Positions 8,930-16,590 of a stretch of 64,000 nt of DNA are shown piece after piece. The position numbers were made by a program, and so were the translations under genes. Source of the DNA: Thermomicrobiales bacterium (GTDB lineage Bacteria; Chloroflexota; Chloroflexia; Thermomicrobiales; UBA6265); NCBI GenBank assembly GCA_041390825.1, contig JAWKPF010000009.1:1-64000 (forward strand), written 5' to 3'. The notes under the pieces were generated by a model that did not search any database, had not been told where the DNA came from, and saw nothing but the letters and a program-made list of their open reading frames with translations. Numbering within the stretch: position 1 is the first letter of the stretch; each line of letters starts with the position of its first letter.

Positions 8930-8980
8930 CGCCTGCCAGATAAAGACCCGGCAACTGCCGGGCCGCCTGAAAGTATAACG
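8930..8980 (-). promoter_or_regulatory. Candidate rpsB promoter -10 and 5' leader hairpin
   Basis: On the minus strand, TATACT (8977-8972) resembles a sigma-70 -10 box. Immediately downstream CCCGGC-AGTT-GCCGGG (8962-8947) can form a 6-bp stem with a tetraloop, followed by TCTTTAT. A hairpin plus U-rich stretch this close to a predicted transcript start and ahead of rpsB could act as an attenuator or S2 autoregulation site. No good -35 box is visible, so this is a weak call. Confidence 0.3.
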
Positions 8981-9031
8981 CGTGTCGCGCATGCCGACCG
9001 AAGCAGCGAAGCATGCGGGAATAGGGAAGAA

Positions 9032-9059
9032 ACGAAAGCGGCCCGCGTTCGGCGGGCCG
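9032..9059 (-). terminator. Rho-independent terminator after the SH3b membrane-protein gene
   Basis: CGGCCCGC at 9039-9046 and GCGGGCCG at 9052-9059 form an 8-bp GC stem with a 5-base loop. Read on the minus strand it is followed by TTTCGTTTC, and it lies 33 bases past the stop codon of the gene ending at 9092. Confidence 0.75.
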
Positions 9060-9091
9060 TTGAATATGCGCTCTGGGCTGATTCGAATCAG

Positions 9092-10051
9092 CTACTTCTC
9101 GAGGAAGTCCCCTGCAACCCAACCGGTGACGCCCAGCGCATCATCGCTGACGTTCCACCAGGTATATCCCTCGGCTTCTGTTGGGGTTCCGCTGAGAACA
9201 CGGAGCTCCGCGCCCTGAGATAGGGTGTCGACGATGTCGGCGGAGGTCGATGCATCGGCCCGCATATTGACGTCGTTGTCATTGACGACCACAAGATCGC
9301 CTTCGTTGAACGCGCCGGTCGTTGTTGCGGTCGTCGGCTCGGCCTGGGCCTGGGTGGGCTCAGCCGGGGCCTGCGTGGGCTGCGCCGGTGGCTGGGTCGG
9401 CTCGGCAGGCACCGCCGAGGTGGCGGTTGGGTTCACTGGCGTCAGTTGGATCGCATCGGCCAGGGTTGGAGTGAAGGTCGGCTGATCTTGCGGTGTGACA
9501 TTGACTGCCACCACCGGTGTCTGTGTGCCGCTGTCGTCATCACCGATGAACGAGCTCGCCCAGTACCAGAAAACGCTGAGCAATAGCAGCAGGCCTGCAA
9601 TCGGCAACGCGATTCGCAAGTAATCGGTCCAATAGCGCTCTTCGGTTTGATAACTGCTCGGGCGATCGCCGCCGCCGGACGATCCAGCGCTGCGACTGCT
9701 GCGGGGTGGGGGAGCGTCGGACGATTGCGGGTACATTGGGTCGTCGGACGGACGTGGCTGATCCGCGCTGGAGCCTCTCATCTGACTACCTCCCGACAGA
9801 ACCTCATGCTGATCGTACTCCAATGAACGGTCGACCGTTGACTCCGGTTCCGCCGCGTCCATTGGACGGGCGGCAAAATCATCGTCACTGGCTTCCCAGA
9901 AGTCGCCTTGCCGTGAAGCGCAAGAGAGCTCGAACTCGGAGACAGGCTGGCTCTGACCGGCAGTGTAGAGGCGTGGGTTGCGGCACCAGCCGCACCCCGT
10001 TTGTGTCGCCCACTCGAAATGCCGGCAAGTTCCACAGATTCGGTCATCCAT
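9092..10051 (-). CDS. Membrane-anchored protein with N-terminal Cys cluster and C-terminal SH3b domain
   Basis: The product is about 319 residues. Near the N-terminus CGTC and CGWC (residues ~6-25) look like a zinc-ribbon or metal knuckle. A Ser/Pro/Asp-rich stretch leads to one hydrophobic helix (IALPIAGLLLLLSVFWYW near 160-177). A Pro/Thr/Gln/Ala-repeat linker with PTQ/PAEPTQ units follows. The last ~65 residues form a bacterial SH3 domain with NMRADAS, a YTWWNV core and a GWVAGDFL end, a fold that usually binds peptidoglycan. With this order the SH3b domain is probably outside the cell and the Cys cluster inside. I chose the ATG at 10051 because the Cys motif follows at once. Function unknown. 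Confidence 0.75.
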   Translation of the reverse strand: MDDRICGTCRHFEWATQTGCGWCRNPRLYTAGQSQPVSEFELSCASRQGDFWEASDDDFAARPMDAAEPESTVDRSLEYDQHEVLSGGSQMRGSSADQPRPSDDPMYPQSSDAPPPRSSRSAGSSGGGDRPSSYQTEERYWTDYLRIALPIAGLLLLLSVFWYWASSFIGDDDSGTQTPVVAVNVTPQDQPTFTPTLADAIQLTPVNPTATSAVPAEPTQPPAQPTQAPAEPTQAQAEPTTATTTGAFNEGDLVVVNDNDVNMRADASTSADIVDTLSQGAELRVLSGTPTEAEGYTWWNVSDDALGVTGWVAGDFLEK

Positions 10052-10225
10052 TGCGAGCCAATGCGGGACGCTCGGCTGCGGTCGAATTCTCCAACGTCGT
10101 GGCAAGCATGAAACTGCGAATCAATCGAGGCGCCTGATCCGTGCGTGCGAAACCGCGCACTGAGCAAGCGTTCCCGACGCCGCGAGTATAGCACGGCATT
10201 CTGACGAGTTGATCGGTTGGAACGT

Positions 10226-10256
10226 CAGGATTGTACGGTGGGAACCTACAATCCTG
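10226..10256 (-). terminator. Perfect 10-bp inverted repeat, possible terminator after the first bactofilin
   Basis: CAGGATTGTA at 10226-10235 is the exact reverse complement of TACAATCCTG at 10247-10256, with an 11-base spacer. It lies 39 bases past the stop of the bactofilin ending at 10295. No clear T-tract follows, so it could instead be an operator for the downstream SH3b gene. Confidence 0.4.
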
Positions 10257-10294
10257 TGCTCGGCCGAATTCTGCCGGACCCTTGATGGGTGGCG

Positions 10295-10846
10295 CTATGA
10301 ATCGCTCGAATCTGTGTCCTGATCGGGGTCCCATGGAGTCTCGGGGCCACCCAGCCGGCGAATGAAGGTGCTGGGCGCGACAGCTGGTTCGTCTGGAGTC
10401 GTCTCCGGTTGCGGCGTGCTGGTTTGCGCCGGCACCACCGTCGGTCGTTGGGGCGCCGCAATGGCTTGAGCGTCGTCCGCCATTGCAAGTTCGCCCTCGT
10501 AGATTGCCCCCTCGGTGATGACCAGTCCCGCGGTGCTGACTCGGCCGCGTACACGCCCGGTGGGGAGCAGGTGCAACTTGCCGCGGCAACGCGTCTCGCC
10601 GGAAAGATCGCCAGCGACGGTGATGTTCTCCGCAGTCACCTTGGCCGCGACGATGGCTCCTTCGGCCACGTAGAGCGTGCCATGGCACTCGATCGAACCC
10701 TTCACATTGCCTTCGACCCGCAGATCTCGCTCGGCGACAAAGTCGCCATCGAACCGGGAGAACCGGTCGATGACACTGAACGAGTCCTGGTCGCCAAATC
10801 CGGACTGTGCCTGATTGGGATCGAGCACCGAAGAGCGAAACGACAT
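10295..10846 (-). CDS. Bactofilin-family cytoskeletal protein (first copy)
   Basis: The 183-residue protein has the bactofilin (polymer-forming cytoskeletal, DUF583) core from about residue 32 to 125. This is a series of short beta-strands with recurring G-x-(V/I) turns: DLRVEGNVKGSI, TLYVAEGAIVAAKV, NITVAGDLSG and KLHLLPTGRVRGRV. The family makes a right-handed beta-helix that polymerises without nucleotide and organises envelope enzymes. The flanks are disordered, with a Pro/Thr/Glu-rich C-terminus. A second, longer bactofilin lies 63 bases upstream on the same strand. A divergent SH3b-NodB gene and the SH3b membrane protein sit next to the pair, which suggests a wall-remodelling role. Confidence 0.88.
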   Translation of the reverse strand: MSFRSSVLDPNQAQSGFGDQDSFSVIDRFSRFDGDFVAERDLRVEGNVKGSIECHGTLYVAEGAIVAAKVTAENITVAGDLSGETRCRGKLHLLPTGRVRGRVSTAGLVITEGAIYEGELAMADDAQAIAAPQRPTVVPAQTSTPQPETTPDEPAVAPSTFIRRLGGPETPWDPDQDTDSSDS

Positions 10847-10909
10847 CTCAATTAACTCCCCCGGTCGGTTGCGACGTGGTGGTGACTTTCTGGTGAACGA
10901 ACTGCATCG

Positions 10910-11560
10910 CTAGGCTGTGCCGCGATGGCTGCGCCGGTGGACCGCCGCGGGGATCGGCTGTTCGGCGCTACTGGATTGGGTCATGCGGACATTTCCGTTG
11001 ATGATTGCGCCATGGTGCACGACCAGCGCAGGCGCGTAGATCTCTCCACGAACGCGCCCAGTCGGAAGCACCTCGAGACGTGTGCTGCAGTTCAGGGCGC
11101 CGCTGTATTTGCCCGAAACCGTCACGGTTCCGGCTGCGATCGTGGCGTCGACGTTTGCGTCATCGAGGATGAAGAGATCGTCTCGCACGCGGATGTTGCC
11201 CTCGAACGTGCCGAGAATGTGCATAGAGCCCTCGGCAACGATCTCGCCCTTCCAGGAAGCATTCGGGCTCAACACGGTCGTCTGGCCATCGACAGCAGGC
11301 AGAGAAGGAATAGGGGGATCGTTCGTCGGAACGGTTTCCACGATCTCGGTGACGGGTTGCTGATAGGCGTAGCGCTCTCGCTCGTACTGCGACGGAGCCT
11401 CATAGTTCCGCGCCGAAACGTAGGCAGCCTCCACACCGCCGGGCGTGTCGACAATGATCTCCTCCTCGACCTCATCGAACTCGCCGCTGCCCAATTGCTG
11501 CCGGAGCGCGCTGATCTGCCGCTGGAAGGAATCTCCCGCTCGGTCCTTGCGAAAAACCAT
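10910..11560 (-). CDS. Bactofilin-family cytoskeletal protein (second copy, longer N-terminus)
   Basis: The 216-residue protein has a bactofilin beta-helix core near residues 95-200 (WKGEIVAEGSMHILGTFEGNI, LFILDDANVDATI, RLEVLPTGRVRGEI). It parallels the first copy, including the shared LPTGRVRG turn. The first ~90 residues are charged and probably disordered, beginning with a basic VFRKDRAGD stretch that could touch the membrane. I chose the ATG at 11560, since the longer reading frame upstream has no bactofilin-like content. Only a G-rich stretch serves as ribosome-binding site. The two copies may co-polymerise; that is inference. Confidence 0.82.
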   Translation of the reverse strand: MVFRKDRAGDSFQRQISALRQQLGSGEFDEVEEEIIVDTPGGVEAAYVSARNYEAPSQYERERYAYQQPVTEIVETVPTNDPPIPSLPAVDGQTTVLSPNASWKGEIVAEGSMHILGTFEGNIRVRDDLFILDDANVDATIAAGTVTVSGKYSGALNCSTRLEVLPTGRVRGEIYAPALVVHHGAIINGNVRMTQSSSAEQPIPAAVHRRSHRGTA

Positions 11561-11684
11561 CTCTTGACCCCCAACGGCCGAAGCCGCACTGTGACGCCAC
11601 GACCAGTCGAGTTTCCCCGGCGCTGCAACGTAGCCGGAATCGACTGGAGACGTTCGATCGACACATCGACCGCGAGTCGCGCAT

Positions 11685-11747
11685 GCAATGTGTACGTACA
11701 TTGTAGCACGCAACATCGTACGTTCGATACATCAGTAACGTACGATG
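11685..11747. promoter_or_regulatory. Palindrome pair in the bactofilin/NodB divergent region
   Basis: TGTACGTACA at 11691-11700 is a perfect 10-base palindrome. CATCGTACGTT (11714-11724) and AACGTACGATG (11737-11747) are exact reverse complements separated by 12 bases. Both share the core CGTACG/GTACGT, suggesting two sites for one dimeric regulator between the divergent genes. No regulator gene is adjacent. Confidence 0.5.
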
Positions 11748-11929
11748 CCAGCGTGGGGTTACCCGAACCGAAGCGAATCTCCGGAAATCGCTCCCAGCAA
11801 TCGTTGTGTTGACTCCCAGGCTATGGAAAACGGGAAAAACCTGTGAGAAGATAAAGGAAAGCACTCGAAGGAATGCGGATTCGAACGAATCGGCATTTCA
11901 GTTTTTACCCGCTGGAAGCGATCCCCCGT

Positions 11930-13399
11930 ATGATGCTCTTCCGTCCGCAACACTCCGTCTTTCGACGTGTGCTGTTGGCCTGGAGCTTTGTGCTCTCCTC
12001 TCTCCTCGCGATCGAGGCATTGGGTGTTCCCGCTGCGCAGGCTGCTACGGCCGGCATGTCCACCAGCTACCTCAATCTGCGGACCGGCCCGGTAACCACA
12101 TCCACGATTCTGGCAATCGTTCCGCCTGAGGCTGCCCTGACCGTCAGTGGAGATGCTGAAGCAGGGTATTACCCGGTGGTTTATGGCGAGAATGCCGGCT
12201 GGGTGTCTACCGAGCTCATCCAGCTGGAAATGCGCACCGAGCCCGCGGCGGCTGCCAACTTCGATGAAAGCAAGCTGCTTCCCGAGGGAATGGCGACGCT
12301 GGTCGAATCGGTCAACCTGCGAACTGGACCCAGCACCGATCACGATGCGTTGCGCGTCGTGGATGCGGGCACGCAGGTGGAAGCAACCGGTGAGATCAGC
12401 GGGGCGTACGAAAAGATCAAGGTCGGCGACGAGCTGGGTTGGGTACGGTCGGTTTACGTCGATCGCGGTCCTGAACCAGAGGGCGACGAGCTGCGCCAGA
12501 CCGAGATCATGTCCGCGGCCGTTGCAGCCGGAATGTCGCCGCTCGTCGCCGGTACGGTCGTCATCGCCGACGCGGAGATCGTGCTTCGAGCCGAACCGTC
12601 GTCCACCTCGCAGAAAGTCGAAGTCGTTCCAGACAATTCCAGATTGACCCTCACTGGCAATCAACAGGGGGAATTCCTGGAAGCTGATCTCAATGGTAAG
12701 AAGGGATGGGTTGCCGGCGACTACCTGCGGTTGGCGTCTGTGCCTTCCTCCACTCCGCCTGACTTGCCGGTGTTGATGTATCACAGCATCCAGGAGAATG
12801 GGGCAGAGTATCAGGTCACTGCTGGCCAGCTCGAGGAGCAGCTCGCATGGCTCTCGCAGAACGGCTACGAATCGGTCACCAGTGCCGAGATCATTGCCTG
12901 GATGACCTACGGTATTCCCTTGCCTGAGAAGCCGGTGATGATCACCATCGACGATGGGAATTTCACCGATTGGTACTTCCTGGAGCTGCTCGAGCGCTAT
13001 GGCTTCCAGGGGGTCTTTTCTCTGCCGAACTACGTTCAACTCACGCCGTCGGAGATCCGCACCCTGGATCGCGCCGGTGAGGTTTGTGGGCATTCCGTGA
13101 GCCACCCGAATCTCAGCACGCTCTCCTACGATGAGCAACTCTATGAAATCAGCGCGAACAAGGAGTTCCTGGAAGAGATTCTGGGCAATGAGATCACCTG
13201 TTTTGCGTATCCCTTTGGCGCGTACTCTGGCATGACGCAGTACGCGGTCATCGAAGCAGGCTACTTGATGGCCTTCGATGTCTCAGGCGGTCCCCAACCG
13301 CTGGACACTTCCATCGACCGCTGGCATATTCTCCGTATCAATGTCAACGGCAACGGAACGCTGGACGATTTCATCGCCTCGCTCCAGTCTTGGGAATAG
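11930..13399 (+). CDS. Secreted protein with three SH3b repeats and a C-terminal NodB polysaccharide-deacetylase domain
   Basis: From the ATG at 11930 the product is 489 residues. A Sec-type signal peptide (VLLAWSFVLSSLLAIEALG, ending near AQAA) is followed by three SH3b repeats, each with an N-L-R-T-G-P-like or related start and a G-W-V end (residues ~40-280). The NodB domain follows (~280-489), with TIDDG near residue 338 and the metal-binding HSVSH near 386. NodB enzymes remove acetyl groups from peptidoglycan or other polysaccharides outside the cell. An in-frame ATG at 11873 with GAAGGA directly against it is an alternative start, giving a longer n-region. It is transcribed divergently from the bactofilins. 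Confidence 0.85.
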   Translation: MMLFRPQHSVFRRVLLAWSFVLSSLLAIEALGVPAAQAATAGMSTSYLNLRTGPVTTSTILAIVPPEAALTVSGDAEAGYYPVVYGENAGWVSTELIQLEMRTEPAAAANFDESKLLPEGMATLVESVNLRTGPSTDHDALRVVDAGTQVEATGEISGAYEKIKVGDELGWVRSVYVDRGPEPEGDELRQTEIMSAAVAAGMSPLVAGTVVIADAEIVLRAEPSSTSQKVEVVPDNSRLTLTGNQQGEFLEADLNGKKGWVAGDYLRLASVPSSTPPDLPVLMYHSIQENGAEYQVTAGQLEEQLAWLSQNGYESVTSAEIIAWMTYGIPLPEKPVMITIDDGNFTDWYFLELLERYGFQGVFSLPNYVQLTPSEIRTLDRAGEVCGHSVSHPNLSTLSYDEQLYEISANKEFLEEILGNEITCFAYPFGAYSGMTQYAVIEAGYLMAFDVSGGPQPLDTSIDRWHILRINVNGNGTLDDFIASLQSWE

Positions 13400-13431
13400 C
13401 GGCTCCGCGCCGCTAGCAGGGGGAGGCAAGC

Positions 13432-14085
13432 ATGATTCCGGTGGGACCGCATGCGGGTCAGCAGGTGCTCCGCGCTGGAGCCAGCGTGGAGAACGCTTCC
13501 AGCGCGGTAATTGCCGTTCACGGTCGGGGTGCCAACGCCGCCGACATCATTGGCCTGGCACGGGCGATCGATCTCCCGGGTGTGGCGTGGTTGGCGCCCG
13601 ATGCGGCCAGCCATACGTGGTACCCGTATAGCTTCCTGATGCCCATCGAGCAAAACCAGCCGTTCCTCGACTCAGCCATCTCTGTGGTTGGCGGTCTCTT
13701 GCAGCACCTGGAGGATAACGGCATCCCGGCCGAGAACGCGGTGTTGCTCGGGTTCTCTCAGGGCGCGTGTCTCGTCTCGGAGTTCGTCGCGCGCTATCCG
13801 CGCCGATATGGTGGCTTGGCGGTCTTTTCTGGCGGATTGATTGGTGAGTCAGTCGATCCAGGCAAGTACGCTGGTTCTCTCGCCGGGACGCCGATATTTG
13901 GCGGCTGCAGCGACACCGATCCCCATATTCCGCTCGAGCGCTTCGAGGTTACCGGCCAGGTGCTGGCGCAGCTTGGCGGCGTAGTCGATTTTCGTGTCTA
14001 CCCTGGCATGGACCACACGATCAATCTGGATGAGCTTTCAGCTGCCAGGGCATTGATCGCCGGCGTCTCGAGATCGGTTTCCTGA
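13432..14085 (+). CDS. Alpha/beta-hydrolase (phospholipase/carboxylesterase family)
   Basis: The 217-residue protein resembles the lysophospholipase/carboxylesterase group. It has AVIAVHGRG-type oxyanion strand content near residue 25 (VIAVHGRGANA), the nucleophile elbow GFSQG near residues 105-109 (Ser nucleophile), a DPHIP aspartate region, and a final MDHTI histidine. It should hydrolyse carboxyl or thio esters; the substrate is unknown. GGGGGAGG lies before the ATG. It follows the NodB gene by 32 bases and may be co-transcribed. Confidence 0.82.
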   Translation: MIPVGPHAGQQVLRAGASVENASSAVIAVHGRGANAADIIGLARAIDLPGVAWLAPDAASHTWYPYSFLMPIEQNQPFLDSAISVVGGLLQHLEDNGIPAENAVLLGFSQGACLVSEFVARYPRRYGGLAVFSGGLIGESVDPGKYAGSLAGTPIFGGCSDTDPHIPLERFEVTGQVLAQLGGVVDFRVYPGMDHTINLDELSAARALIAGVSRSVS

Positions 14086-14352
14086 CGCCCTTGAGCGATG
14101 TGCCCCGAGGTAGCTCCTGAAACCGGGGAACACTCGTCATTCTCTCTGGCTGCAGGTGACGTAGGCCCCGAGCGCGCGTCGCACTCACCTCAGACTCGGC
14201 ATCGCCCATCTTCGTGGAATCGTCCGACTCCGCCTTCACCCCGATTCCGCGGTCTCGGGTCGATGGAATCAGGCACTTTCGACTAAATTGGACACTATAG
14301 TTCGTTCCTCGGCGAACGATTCGATCCGGCACAACTCGAGAGGACACATTTC

Positions 14353-15906
14353 ATGCTTCGGGCTACGTTTACCAACGAGCCATCCGCCGATTTTTCCGAT
14401 CCAGCCGTGCGTGACGCCATGCAGGCGGCATTGGCCAAGGTTGGCAAGGAACTCGGCCGCGAATACCCGTTGATCATTGGCGGAGAGCGACGCGAGACCG
14501 GCAACTGGATCGTATCCACCAATCCTGGCAATACCGACCAGGTCGTCGGCAAGGTGGCAAAGGCGTCCAAAGACGACGCGCTCGATGCGATTGCCGCTGC
14601 CCAGGATGCGTTCAAGGAGTGGCGGAAGCTTTCCATGGTCGGTCGCGCCAGCGTCTTGCTGCGCATGGCGGCCATCGTGCGGCGCAAGCGCTTCGAGCTT
14701 GCCGCGTGGATGGTGTATGAGCTGGACAAGCCATGGGATGAAGCGGAAGGCGAAGTGGCCGAAGCGGTCGACTTCCTCGAGTGGTACGCGGCTCATGCGG
14801 TCAAGTTGACCGAGCGTGCCGAGTTGGCCCACTTGCCAAACGAAGCGACCGACTACTTCTATCAGCCGATCGGTGTCGGGATCGTCATTCCGCCCTGGAA
14901 CTTCCCGTGCGCCATTCTGACCGGCATGACCATGGGACCGATTGCCGTCGGCAACACCGTGGTCATCAAGCCCGCGACGAACACCCCGGTCATCGGATAC
15001 AAGATGGTCGAGATCATGTTGGAGGCCGGCGTTCCTGGCGGTGTCGTGAACTTCGTCGCCGGATCCGGTTCTGAGATCGGCGACCTGTTGGTCGAGGATC
15101 CGCGGGTGCGTTTCGTCGGATTCACCGGCTCGAAGGATGTCGGCGTGCACATCTTCGAGAAGGCGGCGAAAGTCCAGAAAGGACAGCGCTGGCTCAAGCG
15201 GGTCACGGCCGAGATGGGCGGGAAGGACGCGATCATCGTCGATAGCTCGGCCGACATCGACGCCGCCGTCGAGGGAATCGTCACCTCGGCATTTGGTTTC
15301 TCGGGTCAGAAGTGCTCCGCCTGCTCGCGCGTGCTGGTGCACGAAGACGTCTACGATCAAGTCGTCGATGGTGTCGTCGCGCGCACGAAAGCAGTCGTTT
15401 CCGTTGGCAGTGGCCTCGAGGGCGAAGCCTCCATGGGCGCCGTGGTCGACAAGAATCAATACGACTCGATCAACAAGTACATCGACATCGGCAAGAAAGA
15501 GGCCAAGCTCGTGTACCAGGGTGAAGTCCCTGACGTCAAGGGGTACTACGTGCCTCCCACCATCTTCGCGGATGCTCCACGCTCCGCTCGCATCGCCTGT
15601 GAAGAGATCTTCGGTCCGGTATTGACCATCGTGAAGGTTGGTTCCTTCGACGAGGCGATCGAGGTCGCGAACGACTCGGAATACGGATTGACCGGATCGG
15701 TCTATTCCGGAAACCGCGCCAATCTGGAACGCGCCCGGGAAGAATTCGAGGTTGGCAATCTCTATCTCAACCGCAAGTCGACTGGAGCCATGATGGGCGT
15801 CCATCCCTTCGCGGGAGTCAAGCTGAGTGGCACCAATTCGAAAGCAGGCGGTCCGGACTATCTGCTGAACTTTGTCGAGGCAAAGGCTGTCGGCGAGAAA
15901 CTGTAG
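14353..15906 (+). CDS. pruA: L-glutamate gamma-semialdehyde (1-pyrroline-5-carboxylate) dehydrogenase
   Basis: The 517-residue aldehyde dehydrogenase oxidises glutamate semialdehyde to glutamate with NAD+ in proline and arginine breakdown. The length, the N-terminal ~35-residue extension and the order of motifs match the RocA/PruA group: IPPWNFPCAI near residue 177, GFTGSKDVG near 256, ELGG-equivalent EMGGKD, the catalytic FSGQKCSACSR near 316, and EEIFGPV near 417. A proline dehydrogenase gene is not nearby. AGAGGAC precedes the ATG. The 267-base gap upstream has no confident gene; TATAGT at 14296-14301 might be a -10 box. Confidence 0.92.
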   Translation: MLRATFTNEPSADFSDPAVRDAMQAALAKVGKELGREYPLIIGGERRETGNWIVSTNPGNTDQVVGKVAKASKDDALDAIAAAQDAFKEWRKLSMVGRASVLLRMAAIVRRKRFELAAWMVYELDKPWDEAEGEVAEAVDFLEWYAAHAVKLTERAELAHLPNEATDYFYQPIGVGIVIPPWNFPCAILTGMTMGPIAVGNTVVIKPATNTPVIGYKMVEIMLEAGVPGGVVNFVAGSGSEIGDLLVEDPRVRFVGFTGSKDVGVHIFEKAAKVQKGQRWLKRVTAEMGGKDAIIVDSSADIDAAVEGIVTSAFGFSGQKCSACSRVLVHEDVYDQVVDGVVARTKAVVSVGSGLEGEASMGAVVDKNQYDSINKYIDIGKKEAKLVYQGEVPDVKGYYVPPTIFADAPRSARIACEEIFGPVLTIVKVGSFDEAIEVANDSEYGLTGSVYSGNRANLERAREEFEVGNLYLNRKSTGAMMGVHPFAGVKLSGTNSKAGGPDYLLNFVEAKAVGEKL

Positions 15907-15911
15907 GCAGA

Positions 15912-15990
15912 AGCCACCAGGGAACTTGGGCTGCAACGCGCCGCGCGCGCGTGCAGCCCTCGGTGGCTACCGGTCTTTCGACAGTCGAAA
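15912..15990 (+). terminator. Long hairpin after the P5C dehydrogenase gene, plus a second small palindrome
   Basis: AGCCACC (15912-15918) pairs with GGTGGCT (15962-15968). Inside it GGGCTGCA (15928-15935) pairs with TGCAGCCC (15952-15959), enclosing an alternating GC stretch. CTTTCGAC and GTCGAAAG near 15974-15990 form another palindrome. There is no T-tract, so a factor-independent terminator is not certain; a roadblock or mRNA-stabilising hairpin is possible. Confidence 0.4.
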
Positions 15991-16003
15991 GGGGAGTCGA
16001 GGC

Positions 16004-16435
16004 ATGGGTGAGGATCGAGACATGACAGCGCGTGCCTCAGCTGACGAGCGCGCCAAGCTTTTCAGGGTCCGCGAGGCGTTGCTCAACCTGCACAAGGAGT
16101 TGCTCAACGTCGAGCGGAAACGCTACGAGCACAACGTCGGCCCAGTGGCGAACGAGTTCGAGTTCTTTCGGCTGGTAACGACTGATCCATCGTTTGCCTG
16201 GATCGGTCCGATGACCACCCTCATTGTCCAAATCGATGAGAAGGTGGCCAGCAAGGAGCCGATCACTGCGGGAGAAGTGGAGACGCTCTATGCCGAGACG
16301 CGTTCCCTGCTGGCATCGCCGGGCGAAAACCAGTTCAAGTCCGAATACACTCAGCTCTTGCAGGAGAATCCTGGCCTGGTGATGAAGCATTCCGCCGTCA
16401 TGCAGGCGCTACCGCCAGTCGAGCGGCCATCATAG
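16004..16435 (+). CDS. Uncharacterised small soluble protein
   Basis: The 143-residue protein is not one I recognise. It is mostly helical by composition, with a charged ERAKLFRVREALLNLHKELL helix near residues 13-32, an aromatic PSFAWIGPM segment near 65, and no signal peptide or membrane segment. GGGGAG is well placed before the ATG at 16004, and codon third positions are GC-rich, as in its neighbours, so it is probably real. It lies alone between the dehydrogenase and an MFS transporter; no function can be given. Confidence 0.65.
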   Translation: MGEDRDMTARASADERAKLFRVREALLNLHKELLNVERKRYEHNVGPVANEFEFFRLVTTDPSFAWIGPMTTLIVQIDEKVASKEPITAGEVETLYAETRSLLASPGENQFKSEYTQLLQENPGLVMKHSAVMQALPPVERPS

Positions 16436-16590
16436 GAACTCCGCCTCTCGAGCAGTTCGACGCCGGGCGCGGTTGCATCGCGTGCGAGGCAGTGGGCGCA
16501 TCGGTGGCGGGTTTCGTTCGACACCGCATCTACTCTGCCCACCTGAGGGGAGTCGGGCGTCTCTGCTGATCCATCGGGGAAACGAACGTC

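Noticed and set aside
9330..9420. Short repetitive DNA encoding PTQ/PAEPTQ units
   Set aside because: It is the coding sequence of a low-complexity linker in the SH3b protein, not a CRISPR or a separate repeat element.
14303..14320. Small inverted repeat before the P5C dehydrogenase gene
   Set aside because: Only a 5-bp stem; common by chance and not placed on a clear promoter.
14269..15936. Very long open frame antisense to the P5C dehydrogenase gene
   Set aside because: It mirrors a well-supported dehydrogenase; its composition is typical of the complement of a high-GC gene and it has no domain or ribosome-binding site.
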